DNA of 29,014 nt, from positions 1 to 29,014 of IMG/VR virus record IMGVR_UViG_3300034190_001219; one strand, given 5' to 3'. The notes beneath the pieces were generated by a model. That model did no database searches, had not been told where the DNA came from, and saw only the letters and a program-made list of their open reading frames with translations. Origin of the DNA: a virus. Made by a program: the position numbers and the translations under genes. Shown here one piece after another: positions 23,285-29,014 of this stretch (its first letter is position 1; each line of letters starts with the position of its first letter).

Positions 23285-24148
23285 TTATCTAGCGGAACCA
23301 GATAAATCGTAGATGAACTTACCACTACGAATAGCGTCCATAATTTCATCTGCGTGTTTTTCATACTCATGTGCAGACATTTTGTCTACTTGAGATTCAC
23401 GTAAGTAATTAGAAGATTCATCTTCCTGCGGTTTATTACGTGTGTTCTTAGTCGTTACAGACTTAGCTGCATCCTTATTAGATTTAGACTTTTTAGCTTG
23501 AGCAATGCCCATATCAGCTTTGTACAAATCAATTGCACGTGCAGCAGACTTAGCATCATTATCATTTTCATATAGTGCGTCTTGTACCCACTTAGGTTGT
23601 TCTTCTGCCCATTCGTGAAAGCTGTCACTATCTCTAATGTCATCAAAGTCAGGATGCATTTGCATTAATGCTGCTTCTGCTTTTTCTTTAGTAACAGAAT
23701 TTTGCATTTCATCAATTGCTTTTAATCGTTCTTCTAATGCAGTAGATTGCTCTGCTGCTTTTTTCATAGCAATTGTTTCTACAATAGCTGCTACATCTGG
23801 GTAGTCTGCTGCCCACTGTTCAATGTCTTCATCAGACTTGGGTAGCTTCATTTCTTTTTTAGCAGCTTTTTCTAGTTGGCTTTTCATTGCCGCTAGTTCA
23901 GCCTTAAACTCTTCAGCTTGCTTCTGTTGGTGTCGGCGTAAGTCAGAGTAACGCTTCTTAAATGTTTTTTCTTCTGCGCTAGTAGGTTCAGCTTCTTCTA
24001 CTTCCGCTGCTTCACCTGCATGTTCTTTTTTGAGTTGTTCTAGTTCTTCTTCATCACGCTTAGTACGTTCTTCTTGAGTGTATGGTTTATTTACAAATGC
24101 CACTTTAGGCGTAGTCTTCATGTCTTCTGCTAATAGTGTATCGTTCAT
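23285..24148 (-). CDS. Capsid scaffolding protein (287 residues)
   Basis: A highly charged, almost entirely helical protein with no cysteine. A coiled coil occupies the middle (RRHQQKQAEEFKAELAAMKS, continuing through KAIDEMQNSVTKEKAEAAL). The short C-terminal helix (HEYEKHADEIMDAIRSGKF) fits the coat-binding end of scaffolds. Composition, size and the place immediately before the major capsid gene are those of phage scaffolds, which guide shell assembly and leave before DNA packaging. AAAGGA precedes the ATG. No protease motif is seen. Confidence 0.8.
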   Translation of the reverse strand: MNDTLLAEDMKTTPKVAFVNKPYTQEERTKRDEEELEQLKKEHAGEAAEVEEAEPTSAEEKTFKKRYSDLRRHQQKQAEEFKAELAAMKSQLEKAAKKEMKLPKSDEDIEQWAADYPDVAAIVETIAMKKAAEQSTALEERLKAIDEMQNSVTKEKAEAALMQMHPDFDDIRDSDSFHEWAEEQPKWVQDALYENDNDAKSAARAIDLYKADMGIAQAKKSKSNKDAAKSVTTKNTRNKPQEDESSNYLRESQVDKMSAHEYEKHADEIMDAIRSGKFIYDLSGSAR

Positions 24149-24177
24149 TATTTATTCCTTTGTTGGGGCCGCTGTAG

Positions 24178-24195
24178 CCACACTGTCGGGTGTGG
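24178..24195 (-). other. Hairpin before the scaffold gene
   Basis: CCACAC, loop TGTCGG, GTGTGG: a 6-bp stem in the 72-base gap between the 65-residue gene and the scaffold gene. There is no U tract; possible mRNA processing or stability element. Confidence 0.35.
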
Positions 24196-24220
24196 GGAGT
24201 GAGTAGCCAACTGATTAGGG

Positions 24221-24418
24221 TTATTGTCTTGCGGCTAACCCTTTACCACGCTCTGCAATAGGCAGCATAAACTGACCAAGAGCAGCATCAAATTCAGGCC
24301 CAAACACTTTACCAATAACAGCACGTGCTGGACCATTCATTAACTTACGAATAATTTCTTTTTCATCATCCGTAAGATTAGCATAATTATTTCGTATATC
24401 TTGAATATCAATTTCCAT
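24221..24418 (-). CDS. Small helical protein ending in GLAARQ (65 residues)
   Basis: Start overlaps the previous stop as TAATG, so it is probably co-translated with the 704-residue gene. Sequence: DIQDIRNNYANLTDDEKEII, then RKLMNGPARAVIGKVFGPEF and a C-terminus AERGKGLAARQ. The whole protein is predicted helical. The last residues resemble the GLMAR(R)N tag on two proteins at the other end of the block. It lies between the portal group and the scaffold, so a head-assembly or minor head role is plausible; no family with known function recognised. Confidence 0.6.
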   Translation of the reverse strand: MEIDIQDIRNNYANLTDDEKEIIRKLMNGPARAVIGKVFGPEFDAALGQFMLPIAERGKGLAARQ

Positions 24419-26532
24419 TATTTAATCTTTCCTACAATGTAACATAGAGGTTCTAAAATTGCTCTTTCAATTGCTCCACGCAAATGACGCTTACCATGTT
24501 TCTGCATCCAGATGTCTGCAGTACGTCTACGTGCAATACCTTCAAGCATGTTCCGAACAAACATATTATACCATGTAGTATCCTTATAGGCAAGTTTAAT
24601 CAGTGGCTTAAAGATACGGTGATATCCTTTTTGATATGCAGGGTCCATGTTTTTACTATGTTGTAGCCAAACTGTTTGACGGAATGAACCAAAGCCGTAA
24701 GCGTTGTTCATAGCGGTGCATACGATTTTGTCGTTGCCGCCGCCACCAGATGCTTCATCTGCTTCTTGCGCTTCTGCCGCAGCCATAGCGTCCAAATCAG
24801 CAGTTGTGCCACCCGGCATACTTTGGTCATCAGCTATATTACCAAACTCATCACCATAATCTTTACCTGCTTTTTCTGCATCTTTTGTTGCTTTATCGGC
24901 TGCATCCTTGGCTGCTGAGACATCATCGTCTGTAGGTGTTCCCGTTACACCATCATCACGAGATTCATTACCTCTTTGTCTAGCACGTTCTGCAGCAAGC
25001 GCATCAGCTTTTGCCTCTGCTGTTCTTGCTGCTTCTAATTCAGCATTCATACGGTCACGAGCAGATTGACTCATAACAACACCTGACTTACTTGTAACGG
25101 CTTTACCATCTTTATCCTTAACTGTCCCAGATTCTTTAGTTTGTGCTGCATCATCTCGATATGCATCTGCAGCAGCCCTGTATCCAGCTATTGCTTTTCC
25201 TACTATTCCTTGATTAGTAATATTATCTGATGTATATCCTAATCCTTGTAAAGCACTGACTGCAGCATCTTTAACTACTGCTGTATAAGCAGGGTTATTT
25301 ATTTCTTTCGATAGTGCAACAGTAACATCCTCACCTTTTTTAGCGGCGGCATGGGCTGCTGAAATCATATTGCCATACATCGTAGCTTGTTCACTAGTTT
25401 GTAGCTGACTTGCTCTTGTAAAACCTAAAGTAGTTAGGGCTGCTTCTTTTCCTTGCTGTCCAGCAACAGCCATATCATTCATTGTAGCTTTCGTAAAACC
25501 AAATTGTTTTGCTAATGCTCCGCCTATTGCACCCGTAGGACTAATAGAACCTAATTGATACATAGCTTGGTCAATTGTTGCACTGCGCAATGCTTTATTA
25601 GACATACCAAATGTTTTATTGCCACCAAACGCATTGGCGTTATTTTGTATATCTTTAGTTAAAAACCCGCCAACCTCAGACATAGTAGAAGAAGGTGATG
25701 TATATCCTGTAACAGTACCCGTAACAGAAGGAGATGTTTGCCCCCCAGAAAATCCTCCTCCATCTCCTGCTTCTGCACGTTCTGTCGTTGGAGGTTGTGG
25801 TGTAATTTCTGCTTCTACTTCTTCTTCTTCTTTCGGTTTATTTGGGTCGTAGTCTATGTAAGGAACCCCCCTTCCAATTGTATCTTGGAATGAAGGCATA
25901 TTTATTGTTGGGCTAGTATACGGTGTAAACTTTGTTCCTGCCGGTTGGAACTGAGCAGAAGCAGCTTGTAGGGGCGATGCTGCTTGCCTTGCTGTTGGCG
26001 TTGTTGGTGCTGGTAATGTTGGTGGTGCCGCTGGTGTTGTTGATGGTCGCGTCATAGTGTAATTAAAAACACCTGCCGCTTGTGCCGCTGCCGGATTATT
26101 ATATGCGGTTCCATCAGGACCATATACAACAACTTGTGTACCTGCTTGACCACCCGGCAATGCTACGCCACCCACATTAAACTCCTGTGGCTCACCGTCA
26201 TCTTCTATCTCAAGGTCATCGATGTCAAATGGGATGCCATCTGGAATAATAGCTTCTTCACTATTACCCATTTGACCCATATCTTCCATACGTTGAAGAC
26301 CTATCTTAGCTTCATCACGTAGTGCCATCATTTTATCTAAGCCATGATACCGCACTACATCTGCTGGCATAACAAATTCCCCCTCGCTCAGTTGAGCAGG
26401 AATGTCATCACGAACTTCTTCTTGGGTAGAACCAACAGGTACATTATTACCCGATATAGGGTCTACTGTACCGCCTTCTTGCATAAGACCGCCCTCATCA
26501 AAAAGTTCCATTTGTTTTGACATTTTGTTCAT
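24418..26532 (-). CDS. Virion protein with FDEGG motif and Cys-initial C-terminal domain (704 residues)
   Basis: N-terminus with QMELFDEGGLMQEGG (FDEGG at 11-15), then a conserved-looking module RDDIPAQLSEGEFVMPADVV ending in RYHGLDKMMALRDEA, then EPQEFNVGG (114-122) and a Thr/Pro-rich linker (PSTTPAAPPTLPAPTTPTAR). The middle is Ala-rich and helical; after about residue 460 there is a Lys/Glu/Ala coiled-coil region. The C-terminal domain 605-704 begins CTAMNNAYGFGSFRQ and contains QKGYHRIFKPL and ILEPLCYIVGK. I recall these modules in marine phages, where they are called structural without proof. It shares two N-terminal motifs with the 1050-residue protein. It is encoded next to the portal, so it may sit in the head or at the portal vertex. 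Confidence 0.6.
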   Translation of the reverse strand: MNKMSKQMELFDEGGLMQEGGTVDPISGNNVPVGSTQEEVRDDIPAQLSEGEFVMPADVVRYHGLDKMMALRDEAKIGLQRMEDMGQMGNSEEAIIPDGIPFDIDDLEIEDDGEPQEFNVGGVALPGGQAGTQVVVYGPDGTAYNNPAAAQAAGVFNYTMTRPSTTPAAPPTLPAPTTPTARQAASPLQAASAQFQPAGTKFTPYTSPTINMPSFQDTIGRGVPYIDYDPNKPKEEEEVEAEITPQPPTTERAEAGDGGGFSGGQTSPSVTGTVTGYTSPSSTMSEVGGFLTKDIQNNANAFGGNKTFGMSNKALRSATIDQAMYQLGSISPTGAIGGALAKQFGFTKATMNDMAVAGQQGKEAALTTLGFTRASQLQTSEQATMYGNMISAAHAAAKKGEDVTVALSKEINNPAYTAVVKDAAVSALQGLGYTSDNITNQGIVGKAIAGYRAAADAYRDDAAQTKESGTVKDKDGKAVTSKSGVVMSQSARDRMNAELEAARTAEAKADALAAERARQRGNESRDDGVTGTPTDDDVSAAKDAADKATKDAEKAGKDYGDEFGNIADDQSMPGGTTADLDAMAAAEAQEADEASGGGGNDKIVCTAMNNAYGFGSFRQTVWLQHSKNMDPAYQKGYHRIFKPLIKLAYKDTTWYNMFVRNMLEGIARRRTADIWMQKHGKRHLRGAIERAILEPLCYIVGKIK

Positions 26533-26536
26533 AGTA

Positions 26537-26758
26537 TTACCCTTCAGCGTTAGCTACGTCCTCACGCAATCGTTTAATCTTTCGTAGTACATCAATAGCA
26601 CCCTGTGCTTTATGTACCGTTACCATATTTTCAGATTGTTCTAGCACCTTATGATGCTGGTCTATCATGCTATCCAAATACTTACTGAAGTGGTCCCATT
26701 GGCGGTTGTTGCCCACCAGCGGCTTCAGCTTGTTGAGGAGTTCCCTGTTGTTGTCCAT
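26537..26758 (-). CDS. Small helical protein after the portal (73 residues)
   Basis: I choose ATG 26758 (MDNNRELLNKLKPL) over the GTG seven codons upstream; AGGGA lies 10 bases before it. It overlaps the portal gene end by about 77 bases in another frame. The protein is one long helical unit, with RQWDHFSKYLDSMIDQHHKV and EQSENMVTVHKAQGAIDVL followed by a basic RKIKRLREDV end. I recall similar small proteins right after portal genes in marine phages. A portal or assembly partner is possible; function unknown. Confidence 0.6.
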   Translation of the reverse strand: MDNNRELLNKLKPLVGNNRQWDHFSKYLDSMIDQHHKVLEQSENMVTVHKAQGAIDVLRKIKRLREDVANAEG

Positions 26759-28820
26759 TACCACTAAATCCCTGTTCACCCGGTACAGGAGCCTGTCCCA
26801 TACCTATTGTGCCACCACCTGCTCCTGTTGGGTCCATTGGGTTTGCACCTGCGGGTGCTGCGCCTTCTGGTCCTGCTGCTGGTGCTTGAAACTGTTTCAT
26901 AATCTCAGCTTGCAATGCGGCCTCATCCATATTGTTGGTTACTTTGTCGGGGTCTAGTCCCATTGAATTAGCAATCTCACGAATGATATATTGAAACTTC
27001 GCAAATGGTGCTAACGCTGGGCTACTTGCTACTTGCAAGAACTGCATCAATCTTTGACTACGTACCTCTGTAGCCATTAGGCTTTCTGTTCCACGTGCCT
27101 TAACTTCTAAGTCACCCTTAATCTCTGGGTCAAAGTCAAACTGCATATTAAAACGAAACAGTCCTTCGCCTAGTGGACGCAAAAGATAATCATCTACATT
27201 CTTAATAACTGTTTTAGTACTGCCTTGTGCTGCACCCATAAGCATTGAGATACCAGAAGCGGTACGGCCTACACCTGATACACCTGTCTGTCCATGCGCA
27301 AAGGATGGGAAACCAGTGCTTTCATCTGCTAATACACGCGCCTTATCAAACAGCATCATGTTTTCTTGTGATACGTTAGGAAACTTTGTACCAAAGATAG
27401 CCTGTCCCGGTGCGCCGCCCTGCCTACGGAAAATCTTGCCCGGATACAGTGATAAGTCTTGACCCGGTACTAGATTGGTTTCATCTACCTCTACAATCAG
27501 GTTGCCCGACAGTACTGCGTTATCAACAGCCATACGCATAAAGCCATTCATCAATGTCTGTGTATCATCCATGTTTTCAGCAATACCTACACCAAAGAAT
27601 GAATAAGGGTTTAGTTCATAAGGTGCTGCATGATATGGTATCTTAGCTGGTTTGAATGGGTTAAGAACCATACGCAGTAACATACCGTTGCAAATCCATA
27701 CGTTAGCCTGTAGTTCATCAAACTCTTTTAGTTCTTTCGGAATGGTAATATCTTGCTCTTCAAGCATTTCGATATCAACCATACCCCAATACTCAAGAAC
27801 TTCAAAACGGTCAATGCTTGTTTCAGGCGCATAATCAGAAAGGTCATCTTCCCAATACTTCTTATCATAGTTTTCGCCTTGTGCAATTGCGGCATCAATT
27901 ACTTGCCCACGGAAGTATGGACGCTTCTTGAGATTACGTAGCTGTGTACGTGACATCTTATGACGCTCAATTACATACTGCGCCTCATCCATGTTATTCG
28001 CATCTGGGTCAGGATAAAAATTCCAAACTGATACATGAGATACTTGTGGTACTGTTTTAAATAGTGGGTCATACGTGCCATCCTCATCCCAATTAGGATA
28101 TTCTTTATCTACGGCAAACGGACCTTTCATTACACCTGTACCAAATAGTGCCATCTCAAATGCGGCATTACGTAAATGTTTACTTGCACCTGACTCATCT
28201 AGTTGGTCATGTATTTTCTTTTGCATCTTCTTAGCGGCAATCATTGCAGGACTAAATGCAATAGCCGTAGGTGTTTTGCCCGGACCTTCTTTTAATTTAT
28301 CCTGTACTGGCTCAAGTTTATTCTGCATTACACCCAACTTTTCAGTTAGTGTAATAGCGGTAGCACCCGGCTCTAAGTCACGTCCGTCACCAGCAAATCC
28401 GTATGGACTAACATTCTGGTCAGTCTGCAATTGCTCTGGTTCTTGAGGGTCAAAGTGTACATCTTCTACGACACCTTCAGGTAATCCTGTAGGGTCAATA
28501 GATAAAGGAAACTTATTGTTAGCAAATAGTACATCAGTAATCTGACCATAAGCTGCTAGTGTTTTAGTCTTTGTTACTTTAATAAATACGCGAGACTTCT
28601 CAGCTTCTGTAAACTGTACATCATTACTATATAATCCACGATAATTACGATAGGCACGTAGCCATCTATTCTCATCTTGTTCACGATAATCTTCAGAACG
28701 CAAGTAGCGACTTTGAATAAACGGAATAATAGAAGATACATCTGCGTCTTCTATTACAGTATCATCCGTATCTTCCAATGCAATTGCATCGTCCTCAATC
28801 ATCATATCATCTTCGTTCAT
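26682..28820 (-). CDS. Portal protein (712 residues)
   Basis: AGGA stands 8 bases before ATG 28820. After a very acidic N-terminus (EDDAIALEDTDD) comes SRYLRSEDYREQDENRWLRA, then VTKTKTLAAYGQITDVLFAN, the helix SKHLRNAAFEMALFGTGVMK, and VSVWNFYPDPDANNMDEAQY, all typical of P22 gp1-like portals, which form the dodecameric ring for DNA packaging. Later NPYSFFGVGIAENMDDTQTL and GVGRTASGISMLMGAAQG support this. The C-terminal ~100 residues are Pro/Gly/Gln/Ala-rich and look disordered. The position between terminase and scaffold fits. Confidence 0.9.
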   Translation of the reverse strand: MNEDDMMIEDDAIALEDTDDTVIEDADVSSIIPFIQSRYLRSEDYREQDENRWLRAYRNYRGLYSNDVQFTEAEKSRVFIKVTKTKTLAAYGQITDVLFANNKFPLSIDPTGLPEGVVEDVHFDPQEPEQLQTDQNVSPYGFAGDGRDLEPGATAITLTEKLGVMQNKLEPVQDKLKEGPGKTPTAIAFSPAMIAAKKMQKKIHDQLDESGASKHLRNAAFEMALFGTGVMKGPFAVDKEYPNWDEDGTYDPLFKTVPQVSHVSVWNFYPDPDANNMDEAQYVIERHKMSRTQLRNLKKRPYFRGQVIDAAIAQGENYDKKYWEDDLSDYAPETSIDRFEVLEYWGMVDIEMLEEQDITIPKELKEFDELQANVWICNGMLLRMVLNPFKPAKIPYHAAPYELNPYSFFGVGIAENMDDTQTLMNGFMRMAVDNAVLSGNLIVEVDETNLVPGQDLSLYPGKIFRRQGGAPGQAIFGTKFPNVSQENMMLFDKARVLADESTGFPSFAHGQTGVSGVGRTASGISMLMGAAQGSTKTVIKNVDDYLLRPLGEGLFRFNMQFDFDPEIKGDLEVKARGTESLMATEVRSQRLMQFLQVASSPALAPFAKFQYIIREIANSMGLDPDKVTNNMDEAALQAEIMKQFQAPAAGPEGAAPAGANPMDPTGAGGGTIGMGQAPVPGEQGFSGNGQQQGTPQQAEAAGGQQPPMGPLQ

Positions 28821-28829
28821 AATATATCC

Positions 28830-29014
28830 TTAATATCCAAAGGTTGCGTCTGCAACTGGCATACTATTTCTAGGCCCACCACGAGCGTCATAGTCAAATA
28901 TACTAAATCGCGGTCTGCTCATTATACCATATCTTAGCGCATCATACAAGTGGTCTTCAGCATTTGTATCCACGTCTTCCGGGTTTTTCTTGTCCAACGG
29001 TATGGCGGGTAATT
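28830..29014 (-). CDS. terL: Terminase large subunit, C-terminal end
   Basis: The frame is open to the window edge, so only the last 60 residues are seen. It reads LPAIPLDKKNPEDVDTNAED and then HLYDALRYGIMSRPRF, the typical end of the nuclease domain of a terminase large subunit (the conserved 'D..Y..RY...' end region). The stop is 9 bases before the portal ATG, as usual for this gene order. The enzyme cuts and translocates DNA into the head. Identity rests on this short conserved end and on position. Confidence 0.75.
   Translation of the reverse strand, partial: LPAIPLDKKNPEDVDTNAEDHLYDALRYGIMSRPRFSIFDYDARGGPRNSMPVADATFGY
28921..28949 (-). promoter_or_regulatory. Possible internal promoter in terL
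   Basis: On the - strand TTGTAT, 17-base spacer, TATAAT (28921-28926) with TG extension, about 100 bases before the portal start. It overlaps conserved terminase codons (YGIM), so chance is a real alternative. Confidence 0.3.

Overview
The window is a piece of the genome of a tailed, double-stranded DNA phage, most likely a short-tailed (podovirus-like) marine bacteriophage. The evidence is the order terminase large subunit end, portal, scaffold, major capsid, head-tail adaptor, tail nozzle and fibres, together with protein families I recognise from marine phage genomes: a class II ribonucleotide reductase, a MazG-like pyrophosphohydrolase, a DUF6447-like protein, a long 'QFNA' coiled-coil virion protein, and fibres carrying DLQIYHD and VGIGTxSP modules. 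The portal and coat type, the reductase, and oppositely oriented metabolic and structural blocks fit the HMO-2011-type group (phages of SAR116, SAR11 and roseobacters). That assignment is inference from memory and the host cannot be read from the window.

Layout. Positions 1-1999 (+ strand) hold the end of a nucleotide-metabolism block: the 3' end of nrdJ, a possible 44-residue ORF, a DUF6447-like protein, a PD-(D/E)XK-type nuclease, a ribosome-modulation-factor-like protein and a MazG-like enzyme, all tightly packed. An intrinsic terminator at about 2043-2067 ends this block where it meets the opposing one. Everything from 2069 to 29014 is on the - strand and is read from high to low coordinates: terL end, portal, a small helical protein, a 704-residue virion protein, a 65-residue protein, scaffold, major capsid protein, a probable decoration protein, adaptor, nozzle, a repetitive fibre, a small beta protein, three more fibre genes with a 94-residue protein among them, a holin-like membrane protein, a 1050-residue hendecad-repeat protein, two small proteins and two large probable internal/ejection proteins.

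Regulation visible in the sequence. Two very good host-type sigma-70 promoters lie on the - strand exactly in the two gaps where extra transcription would make sense. One is before the major capsid gene (TTGACA, 16 nt, TATAAC, followed by a ~200-nt leader with a hairpin). The other is before the 109-residue gene and the fibres (TTGACA, 17 nt, TATAAT with TG extension, a full consensus match). Each carries an 8-bp-armed inverted repeat over its -10 region. A hairpin resembling a weak terminator lies between the capsid/decoration genes and the tail genes. No RNA polymerase gene is present in this window; promoters this close to consensus suggest the late genes are read by host polymerase.

Most unusual points: (1) the 704- and 1050-residue proteins, encoded 13 kb apart, share FDEGG and EPQxFxVGG motifs and each ends in a domain that starts with a cysteine, which in the larger one resembles the bacterial CFI-box C-terminal domain; (2) a short C-terminal tag of the form GLxAR(R)(N/Q) is found on three otherwise unrelated proteins; (3) the fibre genes share a near-identical 61-bp stalk segment but have different C-terminal modules; (4) the phage appears to carry a homologue of the ribosome hibernation factor RMF. 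No tRNA, CRISPR array, insertion sequence, integrase or endolysin was recognised.
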